From positions 20,361,501-20,425,500 of the forward strand of contig AP031355.1 in the NCBI GenBank assembly GCA_037833965.1: 64,000 bases of DNA. The letters run 5' to 3'. This document shows, piece after piece, positions 1 through 9,680 of this stretch (the first letter of the stretch is position 1; each line of letters opens with the position of its first letter). The position numbers were made by a program, and so were the translations under genes. Source of the DNA: Marchantia polymorpha subsp. ruderalis. Taxonomy: Eukaryota > Streptophyta > Marchantiopsida > Marchantiales > Marchantiaceae. The notes under the pieces were generated by a model. It worked only from the letters and a program-made list of their open reading frames with translations, was not told where the DNA came from and searched no databases.

Positions 1-2319
1 GGCTCCCTCCCCTTCCTACGTTGGACCGGGGGTGAATCCTGCCTGTGCGTAGGCGGCCGCCTGTGCGTAGACGGACTTTCTCTGCCTACGCGTAGGCGGA
101 GTTCCACGTCCGCTTGAGGTCGCCTTCCGCTGAAGCTCGCCTGTGCGTAGGCGGAACACTCGTCCGCATCGCACGTGGTAACTCCGGAGGCCCTTGGCCC
201 GAAGGCTGCCTCTCGTCCGTCAGAGGTGCAGCGTGGTCCGCCGCTCCTGCGGACGTCCGCGCTCCCTCGTTTCTCTCCGGCGACGCACTTCCTTTCTCCG
301 TGGCGATCGTCGCCGTGTCCGCGCTGCTGGCTGGTAACACAAGCCTGCGCGCTTTCTGCTTCGGCCGGCTGCATACTTCGTGCAGTGGCCGCTGTCGTAT
401 GGGAGCAGTGGGTTCTCGATGCTGCTCCTCCTCGGTCTCCTCTCTCCATCGACGCTTCCGCGGCACTCTTGCTGCGGGTGTGCTTCTTCCTTCGTCTCTC
501 CGTGTCGGCGGAGTAGAAGCTGGTGAATCCTCTGCATCGGTGTCGACCTTGTTATCCCGCACATACTTCCCGGGATGGTCGACGGATAATGGCGGAAAAC
601 GAGCGAGCTCCGCCGCGGTCAAACAATTTCTCTGCCGATAGAAATTGATCAAGAAAGGAGAGAGGTGATTGAGAGTTCCCCCTTTCTCCTCGAATGCATG
701 CTGTCGCATCACTCTGTGCAGGATGCTCGCCCAGTGAATTGGAGCTCCCTCGATGATGAGCTCCACAAAAGAGACCTGCCACAAGGTGATGTAGCATGCG
801 CGGTGTGGCTGCATCAATTCCAGCAGCGCCGCCGCTAAAGTTCAGCGGAAGCGATCTTTGTAGTCGCGGGTCTTGTACCCATTCTTGGTAGACCTCTCCC
901 GCTTGAACAATTCCACAAATTGCGCCTCGTCTTGCTTCGACACCTTGACGCTCTCACTATCAAAGAGAAGGTGCCCTTCGATGCCGGCACACCTCCCCAA
1001 TGCCTGCGCCCAATCTTGGACGGTCCACCGATCGACATGCGGACGCAATCCGCGCGTGGGTGGTCGTTGTGGTTCCAGCCATTCGCGCACCATGTCCACG
1101 CAAATGTAATTCCATCCCCACATCAAGAAATCGAGCTTTCTTGCAATCAGCCGTTCCTCGTAGGCACGCAACCCGTTCTGTGGAAGCCGGAGCGGCAGCA
1201 TCCGCAATCGGCTCAGCTTCGACATTGCGTTCTTGAAATTAGCTGGCTCTAGTAGCTCTAGTAGCTCTAGTAGTATTAGCTGGCTCTAGCTCTACGTAGA
1301 TAGTTCTCTCTCTCCTCCGCTCGAGCTCCTTGCTCCCTCTACAAACTCTAATCTCACTCAATTCCAAATCGCGCGCACTCAATTCTCTCTCAATCAACAA
1401 GTAATCTTCCGCGCGGCGATGTCTGGGATGCTTAGCAGCTAGCAGGTGGGCGCGCGCAGCTCGCACTAGAAAATGAAATCGCGAATTCAAGAATGGGGCG
1501 CCCTCCGTCTCCTGGTCGAAGGTCATGGTCGGCTCTCGGTCGTGAGGATCTAATCACTTGATGGCCGCGCCGGCTCTACGCTAAAACGGTCTCCACTCTC
1601 ACGCGCGGCTTCACGCTCCGCCGACGCCAATTTAACTCACACGCTCAAATTGGCAAATTTGAACTCCGCTAGCGTACTACGCCGCGGACATGGGTGCGCA
1701 GCGCCGAAGGCGGATTTCCCGCCGACGCTGAAGCGCCTGTGCGTAGGCAAACTTCGCTCGTCCGCCTGGGCAGAGGTTTCCTCGCCTACTCGTATGTGAC
1801 ATTCGCGGCGGACATCGCACCTACGTCAAACCCTATTTCGCCTACGCGTAGGCGAACTGCCTTCGTCCGCGCAAAGGACAAACTTTCCTCGCCTACTCGT
1901 AGGCGACATGCTGAGTATCTTGCGACCTTCATAGCTCCCGGAGTCCTCATCCGTTTGTGGCGTTCTTGGGCTCGTTGGAATAAGCGCGTCGAGCTCTTTC
2001 CAACGAGACCCTAACCAAGTCGAGGCGTTCGGGAATTGACCAAATCCTGAAGAATTCCTCTAGCGCCGAAGGCGCAGCGCCGAAGGCGGATTTTGCGCCT
2101 TGCGCCGAAGGGGTTATACCTTCAGGGCACGCAGGGAGGGTGGTGTCCGTCCTCGACGTTGCACCCTACTCCTGGATTCTACGAGTTCTCTCGAGAATCT
2201 CTGCGATCTGCCGATTTCACTCTGTTTTGGTGCACCGAAGGCTATTTACACTGCTGCCGCGGTACAGTTTTCCAAAAATGTTTTAATTTCCTCAAAAATA
2301 CCAAAAGTGGGGTACCACA
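1..2319 (-). mobile_element. D-family element, copy A (3' part outside window)
   Basis: The right end at 2319 reads, on the minus strand, TGTGGTACCCCAC. This is the same 5' terminus as the complete copy at 28644. Inward from it come the shared hairpin module (about 1968-2040), a GC-rich zone of short palindromes (including the perfect CGCCTACGCGTAGGCG at 1839-1854), and then the start of the D ORF at 1526. The element runs off the window on the left, so its 3' end and target duplication cannot be seen. Its right flank (from 2320) is D-family sequence equivalent to positions 285-325 of copy A itself. Copy A therefore inserted into another D copy (copy B). Confidence 0.8.
86..1526 (-). pseudogene. 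Broken ORF of D-family copy A
   Basis: The reading starts at 1526 with MTFDQETEGAPFLNSRF, matching the N-terminus of the intact 991-residue ORF at 29869. It is broken into three open pieces: 1239-1526, 842-1225 and 86-817. At about 833-845 the intact RFRRTL reads RFR-stop-TL (TGA). Around 1250-1275 a 9-bp unit (CTAGTAGCT-like) is repeated about three times. The conserved block with WGWNYICVDMVREWL and HWASILHRVMRQHAF is clear. The end near position 86 has lost the downstream proline-rich frame. Function is unknown (see the intact ORF). This copy is not expected to make the full protein. Confidence 0.75.
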
Positions 2320-2394
2320 CTTCCCTTCTCCGTTGCGATCGTCGCCGTTTCCGCGCTGCTGGCTGTGAGCCTAAACTCCCCACCCTTCCGCGTT

Positions 2395-2425
2395 TGTAGT
2401 CCAAGTGGGGGTTCGAGCTCCCATA
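2395..2425 (+). promoter_or_regulatory. tRNA T-arm / B-box-like motif near the E terminus
   Basis: About 35 bases inside the left end of E the sequence GGGGGTTCGAGCTCCC forms a small stem around a TTCGAGC loop. This resembles the T-arm and pol III B box (GGTTCRANYCC). The same motif is kept at the matching end of E copy 2 (about 14789-14805) and of the E fragment at 6625-6640. No matching A box was seen, so a pol III promoter is only a possibility. Confidence 0.3.
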
Positions 2426-2819
2426 ATCTAACTTCTCTGATCTCAACCATGTGGTCAATGTGTATTCAAGACAATGAGGTCATAAACACTTGCTCTCTCA
2501 CAGACAATTATCCAGAACTGAAAATAATAACTTGCTGTCTGCTTTCTCCACAAGAGCAGCAGACAAGCTCTTTGTTACATAAAGATCTAACCCAACTATG
2601 GGTGACTTCTCAATACCACAGCCGCTGTGGTCTATCCTAGCTCCGAGTTCCACTCCCAATTCCTACTCGGATTTCAGTGTCAATTTCTCAGCTTCCACCT
2701 TCAGACCCCACCAGATTATTCTCTCAGATGCAACTCTCCCTTTTCAGTTTCAATTTCAGATCCCGACTGTCAGATTTCAGTCTCAGATTTCGCTTCACTC
2801 TCAGCTCCCATTCTCAGGT

Positions 2820-3100
2820 CTTCCACTCGGATTTCAGCTCCCACTCACAGATGACACTTCGATCTCAGATCCCACTCACGGATTACACTTCAATCTCAGA
2901 TCCCACTCACAGATGTCGCACCTCAATCTCAGATCCCAATCTCAGATTTCACTTCAATCTCAAATCCCACTCACAGATTTCACTTCCATCTCAGATCCCA
3001 CTCACAGATTTCACTTCCATCTCAGATCCCACTCACAGATTTCACTTCCATCTCAGATCCCACTCACGGATTACACTTCAATTTCAGATCCCAATCTAAT
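2820..3100 (+). repeat. 31-bp minisatellite in E, open in all three frames
   Basis: The unit AGATCCCACTCACAGATTTC plus 11 further bases repeats with a period of exactly 31 bp; CTCACAG begins at 2970, 3001 and 3032, and CTCACGG at 3063. Because 31 is not a multiple of 3, three units encode a 31-residue repeat (SISDPTHRFHFHL...) and each frame reads the same repeat with a shift. This explains the long overlapping open frames 2598-3620 and 2677-3099. They are probably a by-product and not genes. An equivalent shorter array lies in E copy 2. Confidence 0.75.
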
Positions 3101-3540
3101 GTCACTCCACGATACAACTCTCCACCCACGAGAGGTTGCTTTCTCCTTATCTCGAAGACACCACACTCCCCTCCTAATCCTCACCACTTCCTTGCGAAAA
3201 TCACTCACATCCACACTCTATCCTCCTACCGATCCCACCAGCGACTCCACACAATGGCACACCACACGATCTCTATCCCCAGGCCAAAAATTCCTCTCCA
3301 ACGTTCAAGGGCCGAGTCACCCACAGCCCGTGATAATGAGCAACGGCCTCGCTCCCATGTGCAACTTCATGCCCCACGCTGCCACACCTGTACAGTCTTT
3401 ATTTATGATCACGTCAACATCCGCCGTCCGAAATTGTCTTCCGCGCACCGCCGAAGGCATCCCCCGCCGAAGACACTCTTCTGCACCTTTGCCTATCTAT
3501 AACAGTCACCCCGACGCCCATAACTCACGGATCCCTGCTT

Positions 3541-4440
3541 CGTTTGCAACGTTCTTGGGCTCGTTGGAACAAGCGTGTTGTGCTCTTTCCAACGAGCCCC
3601 TAACTAAGTCAAACCAATAAAAATTGAGAAAGTTATGACGGTTTTTACTCTTCCGCCGAAGGCGTTCGCCTATCCGCAGGCGTCCGCGTCCTACCCGTAG
3701 GCCGCCTATCCACAGCCGTCCACCTGTGCACAGGCCTTCCGCCTATCCACAGGCGTCCGCCTGTGCACAGGCCGTCCTTGGGCCAAAGGCCCCTCTAACT
3801 GTTAACGCCGAAGGCCTCACGACAGCCGCTTCCGAAGCTCATAACTCATTGATGACTAATCTGTTTCAAGAGATCTTGGTCTCGTTGGAACCAGCTCGTT
3901 GAGTTCTTCCCAACGAGACCTGAATCAAGTCAAACCGCTAAGAATTGAAAAAGATATGCCGGTTTTACTGCTTCGCCGAAGGCCTGCAACCGCCGAAGGC
4001 GTCCGTCCGCGCGTCGGACAAACGTTGATCTCCCTTCCGCGTAGGCGGAATTCCCGCCGGAGGCGAACTCCTTCCGCCGAAGGCGAACGTCTACGTATCT
4101 TCCGATAGTCATAACTCACTAAGTACTCATCCATTCCAAGCGTTCTTGGGCTCGTCAGAACGAGCGTGTTGTGTTCTTTCCAACGAGACCCTAATCAACG
4201 CAAACCGTTAAGAATTGAAAACGTTATGTCGATTTTACCCTTCCGCCAAAGGCGTTTGCCTCTGCACAGGCCGTCCGCCTATCCACAGGCCTCCCATATC
4301 AGAAACTTCCGCCGCTCCTAACTCGGTGATGCCTTATCCGTTTCAAGAGTTCTTGGTCTCGTTGGAACGAGCGTTGCGAGCTCTTTCCAACAAGACACTA
4401 GCTGAGTCAAGGCGTCACACATTGAAAACGTTATGAGAGT
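3541..4440 (+). repeat. Four copies of the shared hairpin module plus palindromes
   Basis: A unit of roughly 100 bases recurs around 3541-3640, 3860-3960, 4130-4230 and 4330-4435. Each contains CTCGTTGGAA, a loop of about 20 bases, then TTCCAACGAG, so each can fold into a stem of about 10-12 bp. Each is followed by AAGTCAAACCGTTAAGAATTG-like sequence and by short GC-rich palindromes (GCCGAAGGC, GCCTATCCACAGGC, GCCTGTGCACAGGC). The same module occurs once in each D copy and three times in E copy 2. Confidence 0.75.
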
Positions 4441-4874
4441 TTCACTCCTGCGCCGAAGGCCTTTCCCCGAAGGGACTTCACCGAAGGCACTTCGCCGAAG
4501 ACCTTGCCCCGAAGGCCTCCTTCCGCACCTCTTGCCCCCTAACCATCACACCAACTCCTAATCTTGCAGAAACTTCCAAAAAACCCCAAGCATAATTTTG
4601 CAAGAGCTTAAATCCAAACTTCTAACTCTCATAAGGGTAAAAAGACATGTGAGCACAGTTTTGTGCTCACACTGGCTGGTAACACAAGCCTGCGCGCCTT
4701 CTGCTTCGGCCGGCTTCACACTTCGTGCAGTGGCCGCTGCCGTATGGAAGCAGTGGGTTCTCGATGTTGCTCCTCCTCCGGTTCCTCTCTCCACCTTCGT
4801 TTCCGCGGCACTCTTGCTACGGGTGTGTTTCTTCCCTCGTCCCGCTGAGTCGGTGGAGTGGAAGTTGATGAATC

Positions 4875-5768
4875 CTATGCGTCGGTGTCGACTTTGTTAT
4901 CCCGCACATACTTCCCGGGATGGTCGACAGACAATGGCGGAAAACGAGCAAGCTCCGCCGTGGTCAAACAATTCCTCTGTTGATAAAAGTTTATCAAGAA
5001 AGGGGAGAGGTGATTGAGAGTTCCTCCCTTCTCCTCATATGCGTGCTGTCGCATCACTCTATGTAGGATGCGCGCCCAGTGAACTGGAGCTCCGGCTAAT
5101 GTGAGCTCCACAAAAGACACCTGCCACAACGTGATGTACGAAGTGCGGTGCGGCTGCAACAATTGCAGCAGCGCCGCCGCTACAGTCCTGCGGAAACGAT
5201 CTTTGTAGTCGCGGGTCTTGTACCCGTTCTTGGAAGACCTCCCCCGCTTGAACAATTCCACGAATTGCGCTTCGTCCTGCTTCGACACCTTGACGCTCTC
5301 ACTATCAAATAGGAGGTACCCGTCGTTGCCGGCACACCTCCCCAATGCCTGTGCCCAATCGTGGACGGTCCACCTATCTACGTGCGGACGCAATCCGCGC
5401 GTAGGTTGTCGCTCCGCGTCCAACCATTCGCGCACCATGTCTACACACACGTAGTTCCACCCCCATAGCAAGAACTCAAGTTTTCTTGCAATCAGCCGCT
5501 CCTCAAAAGCCCGCAACCCGTTCTGTGGAAACCGGAGCGGCATCATCCGCAGCCTGTTCAACTTCGACATTGCGTTCTTGAAATTTGCTTGCGCAACAAC
5601 TCTCTCTCCGCTCTGCTCGTGCTTCTTGCTCGCGCCTCTGCCTCCTCTGCAAACTCTAATTTCTCTCAATTCCAACTCTCGCGCACTCAATTCTCTCTCA
5701 GCCACCGAGTAATTCTCCGCAGGTGCAGCGCCGAAGGCGGCTATGCCGAAGGCGTTGACCGCGGTCAA
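4875..5768 (-). pseudogene. Partial D-family ORF in copy B
   Basis: This stretch is open for 297 codons and covers the conserved N-terminal domain of the D protein (WGWNYVCVDMVREWL, GLRPHVDRWTVHDWAQALG, HWARILHRVMRQHAYEE). The first 20 or so residues differ from the intact protein because the proper start is lost and the frame begins in the palindrome zone. A TAG at 4875-4877 ends it where the intact protein continues. The same frame beyond the stop still reads RDEGRNTPVARVPRKRR, so this is a nonsense mutation and not a true end. It is probably non-functional. Confidence 0.7.
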
Positions 5769-6549
5769 CGGACTCCGTCAAGTCTGTCCATTTCTCTCGC
5801 CTCTCCGTCGGCGCTCTTGTCTCCGTAATCCCGACCGGCCGAAGGCGCACTCGTCCGTTCCGTCCGTACAGTCCGTACGGTCTGTACGGATTTTACTACT
5901 CCGCTGGGTCCTCGTCCATCCGTGATGCGCTGGCGCCGAAGGCGCCGTACAAGTTCCAACCCCGAAGGCGGATTTCTAGGGCCGAAGGCGGACTTCCCGC
6001 CGACGCCGAACCGCCTATGCGTAGGTGATTCCCGTTCGCCTATGCGTAGGTGCAAATCCTCCCCGCCTATGCGTAGGCGACATTCTCGGCGGACATCCCG
6101 CCGACGTAAAGCCCTATTTCGCCTATGCGTAGGCGAACTTCCCTCGCCTATGCGTAGGCGAAAATCTTCGTATCTTTTGACCGTCACAACTCCTTGAGTC
6201 CTCATCCGTTCCAGGCGTTCTTGGGCTCGTTAGAATCAGCGCGTCAAGCTCTTTCCAACGAAACCCTAACCAAGTCAAGGCGTTTGGGAATTGATCAGAT
6301 TCTGAGGGATTTCTCTAGCGCCGAAGGCGGAGCGCCGAAGGGGTGCTACTTCAGAGCCCGTCGTATAGGGCGGCGCCTGTCCCAGACGTCGTGCCCAACT
6401 CCTGGATTCTACGAGATTCTTTGAGATTCTCCGAGATCATCCAGTTTCACTCTATTTTGATGCACCAATGGCTATTTACACTGCTGCCGCGGTATAGTTT
6501 TCCGAAAATGTTTTAAATTCCGCCAAAATCCCAAATGTGGGGTACCACA

Positions 6550-6684
6550 CAAAGCAAGTATTTATGATCTCATTGTCTTGAATACACTCTGACCACATGG
6601 TTTGAGATCAAAGAAGTTGGATTATGGGAGCTCGAACTCCTACCTGGACTACAAACGCTGAAAGGTGGGGAGTTTAGGCTCACA
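6550..6684 (-). mobile_element. E-family fragment hosting D copy B
   Basis: Read on the minus strand from 6684, the sequence begins TGTGAGCCTAAACTCCCC and follows the left end of E (2364 onward) for about 135 bases, including the TTCGAGCTCC motif. D copy B interrupts it at 6549/6550. The right flank, AAGTTTCGGAAGACAC, continues into a block duplicated in inverted orientation near 51.8 kb. There the E/D nest is absent, so the whole 1-6684 complex appears inserted relative to that arm. Confidence 0.7.
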
Positions 6685-8123
6685 AAGTTTCGGAAGACAC
6701 GCTCAAGCACATGTTTGAAACCACGTGTGCTACAAAGAACTACGGCCTGGTCCCATGTTTGATATCTTGGGTAAAATAAAATATATGAAACGAAGCTATA
6801 AAATATATTAGCCCTTGTGTAACATGGGACTAGGGCCTAGTCCCAAATATCAAAGAACAAAATAATCACTGGTGTCTTCTATCTGTCATATATAGTACCT
6901 GCCAAATAGAGTGATACCACTTCATCTACTAGAGTACACTAGTAGATGGGTATAAAGTTCCATACACATTCTCAAAAAGATTTGAAGTGGTCTAAGTTCG
7001 TAGTCCCGATGCGCCCGAAGGTAGATGAACAGGAGAGTGAGCTCTCCATACACTTTAATGATTGGAGATATTTGATGTTGCCATCACTCCATTGTCACCT
7101 ATCCATTGGCATCGATAATCACTCAATCCAAAGATGTCTTAGGAGTATTCTGGATAGCTACCACGTTTAGAACATCATCCTCGCATCGAAAGAAATATAC
7201 TTTGAGTAAGTTTTTCAGGACGTTATGAGCAATGCACGAACGAAGTTACTGGAAAAGAATCATAGTTGTCAGCAAGTTTACTTGTGAAGTGAAGCCAGGT
7301 GCTTTGATTAGACGCGGGGAATATCTATTTAGAGATCTCAACGTCAGACTCATACAGAGGTGAAATTACAGGCTTCTTTTGAGGCAACCAGACTGACGTC
7401 AATCTTACGTAGATTGGTTTACAACTCCGGACCGCCGTGTCTGTGTTCTTTTTCAGGCCGAGGCAGTATGGATAGTACAGGTAGTCTTCAGGTCTCAGGT
7501 GAAGAGAATCGATGATTTTGACGATCACCTTCCTGCTTCAGCTGTTAAGGAGGTACATTATCTTTGATATATTAGTAGCGATAAATCTTTACATCGTCTT
7601 CTCTGTTTGCCCTATCTTAGTCAGAGTGTAGTATAGCGTCCATTTGTCTTACCAACACTGTCTATCTAGAAACACTAGAGCTTGCTCGCAGTACCACATG
7701 GCCGCAGATGCCACATTTACTATGCATGCTCGTTTGCACTTCTAAAGAGTTTGACCCATGCCTATTGAAGAATTCTAATTAGAAGTTCCCACATTAATTC
7801 AAGGAAACAGAACTTTGTTTCGAATCTCATGGGCATGAGGGTTGGATCAAAACTTCTTAAAAGTTAACGGGCAAAGGGTTGATCAAGATCTGTGTTAGCC
7901 AGCCCATAAATGCTCTTGAATTTGCATCCTGGTGTTTCTGAAGGCTCAACTCACTATGGAAAACGACTGTCTTGATGTTTTTATCTCATATCTCTGATTA
8001 GATATCCAGCACAGCTTCCACGGGTCTGTTTAGAGGATATTCACCCGTTGCGAGGGGCTTGTAATGGCCCTTTGGATGGATTCTCATCTGCTATCTTCTT
8101 ATCGGCACTAGCCCAACAAGGAA
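6685..8123. repeat. Segmental duplication block, inverted copy at about 50.2-51.8 kb
   Basis: This stretch aligns in reverse with 51.8 down to 50.2 kb, and its right part (about 7.8-8.12 kb) in direct orientation with 34.3-34.6 kb. Markers are the CCACGTG segment near 6720 (51770) and the GGATGGATTCTCATCTGCTATC segment near 8080 (50230). It contains one small open frame shared by both copies (7325-7528) and no other recognisable gene. Confidence 0.7.
7325..7528 (-). CDS. Unrecognised small ORF or exon, duplicated at 51.0 kb
   Basis: The frame reads IIDSLHLRPEDYLYYPYCLG and so on for 67 codons. The inverted copy near 50.99-51.2 kb keeps the frame with mostly substitutions (RPEDCLYYTYCLGL) and one lost codon in the QKKP stretch. 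A CAG just upstream on the coding strand could be a splice acceptor, so this may be an exon of a larger gene. I recognise no domain. It could also be a chance open frame in a recent duplication. Confidence 0.3.
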   Translation of the reverse strand: MIVKIIDSLHLRPEDYLYYPYCLGLKKNTDTAVRSCKPIYVRLTSVWLPQKKPVISPLYESDVEISK

Positions 8124-8334
8124 CAACTCGGAAAACTCTAATCTCTCGGAAAACTCTAATCGCCCTCAATTCCAAATCACGCGCACTCACTTCTCCCTCA
8201 ATCACCAAGAAATCCTCTGCGCGGCGATGTCGAGAATGCTTAGCAGCCAGCAGATGGACGCGCGCAGCTCGCACTAGAGAATGGAATCGCGAATTCAAGA
8301 ATGGGACGCTCTTCGCCTCCCGGTCGAAGGTCAT
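8124..8334 (-). pseudogene. N-terminal stub of the D-family ORF in copy C
   Basis: It starts MTFDREAKSVPFLNSRFHSL, closely matching the intact protein's first 65 or so residues (RHRRAEDFLVIEGEVSARDL). It then runs across the truncation at 8124 into unrelated flanking sequence and stops at 8041. The conserved WGWNY block and everything downstream are missing. Confidence 0.7.
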
Positions 8335-9487
8335 GGTCGGCTCTTGCTCGTGAAGGACGACTCAATTGATGGCCGCGCCGGCTCTACGCTGAAACGGTCT
8401 CCGCTCTCACGCGCGGCTTCACGCTCCGCCGTCGCCGATTAAACTCTCACGCTCGAATTGGCGAATTTGAACTCCGCGAGCGTACTACGCCGCGGACATG
8501 GGTGCGCAGCGCCGAAGGCGGATTTTCCGCCTTGCGCGGTACACTCGTTCGTACCGCTCCTCAGCCAATCCTCTTCTGCCTCGGCGCGTGTGTCCGCATG
8601 TCGGACAAAAGTTCAACTCCCGCCTGCGCGCAGGCGGACTCCTCGGCGGATTCTCCGCCGGCACAGACGAACTCCGTCCGCGTTGATGCGCTGGCGCGGA
8701 AGGCGTTGACCGCGGTCAACCGACTCCGTCCAGACTGTCCGTTCCTTGTCTCTTCGTCGGCGCTTCCGCCGCCGCAACTCCGTCCGTCCAAGAGCGCATC
8801 CATCCGTCCCGTCCGTGCAGTCCGCACGGTCCGTACGGATTTTACTATTCTGGCGGCTCCTTGCTCGTCCGCGGCGTTGCGCTGGCGCAGAAGGCGCCGT
8901 ACAATTTCTACCTCACAAGGCGGATTTTCCGCCGACGCCGAAGCGCTTGTGCACAGGCGGACGCCTGTGCGTAGGCGAACTTCGCGCCTACCTCAAAACC
9001 CTATTTCGCCTGTGCGCAGGCGGACTTCCTTCGTCCGCGCATAGGACAAAACTTCTTCGCCTGCACGCAGGCGAAGAGCTGAGTATCCTACAACCTTCAT
9101 ATCTCCCGGAGTCCTTATCCGTTGTTGGCGTTCTTGGGCTCGTTGGAATCAACGCATCGAGCTCTTTCCAACGAAACCCAAACTAAGTCAAGACGTTTGG
9201 GGGTTGACCTAATTATGAAGGATTTCCCTACCGCCGCGGACGCAGCGCCGAAGGCGGGTTTTGCGCCTTGCGCCGTAGGGATCCTAACTGCAGAGCTCGC
9301 AGGGAGGGTGGTGCCCTTCCTTACCGCTGCACCCAACTCCTAGATTCTACGAGGTTCCTCGAGAATCTCTGCGATCTTCCGAATTCACTCTGTTTTGATG
9401 CACCGAAGGCTATTTACATTGCTGCCAGGGTACAGTTTTCCAAAAATGTTTTAATTTCCTCAAAATTACCAAAAGTGGGGTACCACA
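8124..9487 (-). mobile_element. D-family element, copy C, 3'-truncated
   Basis: The 5' terminus (minus strand TGTGGTACCCCAC) is intact at 9487. The hairpin module (about 9127-9200) and palindrome zone (about 8500-9080) follow. The element stops at about 8124, shortly after the start of its ORF, instead of reaching a 3' end. Comparison with the homologous block at 34.6-35.0 kb shows that about 380 bp of the host block, including most of the DIR-A gene, is missing at this junction. The truncation therefore came with a deletion. Confidence 0.78.
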
Positions 9488-9680
9488 ATACTTGGTGGAT
9501 AAATTGTCACTGCAGTTGCGCTAGCTGCAGGAGGATTGGTCTGGAATGTGTAGATTGTCACATCTGGAGCACGCAGAGCAGCATCTGCAGTGAGCGAACT
9601 AGAGGTGCACAGAATCAGGAATAATGTGTTTAGAATGGCAGAGCTACTGTTGGAGCCATTCCGTTGACTAGGCACCAGGA
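9488..9680 (-). pseudogene. DIR-A copy 1: truncated secreted dirigent-like gene
   Basis: This matches the start of the intact DIR-A at 35152: signal-peptide core SSSAILNTLFLILCTSS, then APDVTIYTFQTNPPA. A base lost after the ATGGCTCCA start shifts the frame; an upstream ATG in the other frame restores the rest by chance. After TVTIYPP-like sequence the gene is cut at 9487 by D copy C, which removes the whole dirigent core. The product cannot be functional as a dirigent protein. Confidence 0.8.

Larger units (their letters stand above)
2364..4671 (+). mobile_element. E-family element, copy 1, complete with 5-bp target duplication
   Basis: The element starts TGTGAGCC at 2364 and ends GTGCTCACA at 4671. 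The 5-bp sequence CTGGC flanks it on both sides (2359-2363 and 4672-4676). The uninterrupted target GCTGCTGGCTGGTAAC is present in copy A near 328-343. The termini form a short inverted repeat, TGTGAGC/GCTCACA. The right end is also a hairpin, GTGAGCACA...TGTGCTCAC (4650-4670). The inside holds a 31-bp minisatellite (2820-3100), four hairpin modules (3541-4440) and GC-rich palindromes. There is no transposase, integrase or reverse transcriptase, so E looks non-autonomous. Confidence 0.82.
2320..6549 (-). mobile_element. D-family element, copy B, interrupted by copy A and by element E
   Basis: This copy is in pieces: 2320-2363 and 4672-6549 are D sequence, and 2364-4671 is a nested E element. 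Removing E and one CTGGC restores the continuous D sequence seen at 300-345 of copy A. The 5' terminus (minus strand TGTGGTACCCCAC) ends at 6549. The neighbouring bases CAAAG (6550-6554) would be one side of the target duplication; the other side is outside the window. Its palindrome zone (about 5930-6170) and hairpin module (about 6215-6285) match the other copies. It is itself inserted in E-family sequence (6550-6684). Confidence 0.78.

Noticed and set aside
2598-3620. 340-codon ORF and the overlapping 140-codon ORF in E
   Set aside because: Their length comes from the 31-bp minisatellite, which is open in every frame, and the peptide is only a low-complexity repeat. E copy 2 does not keep the same frame.
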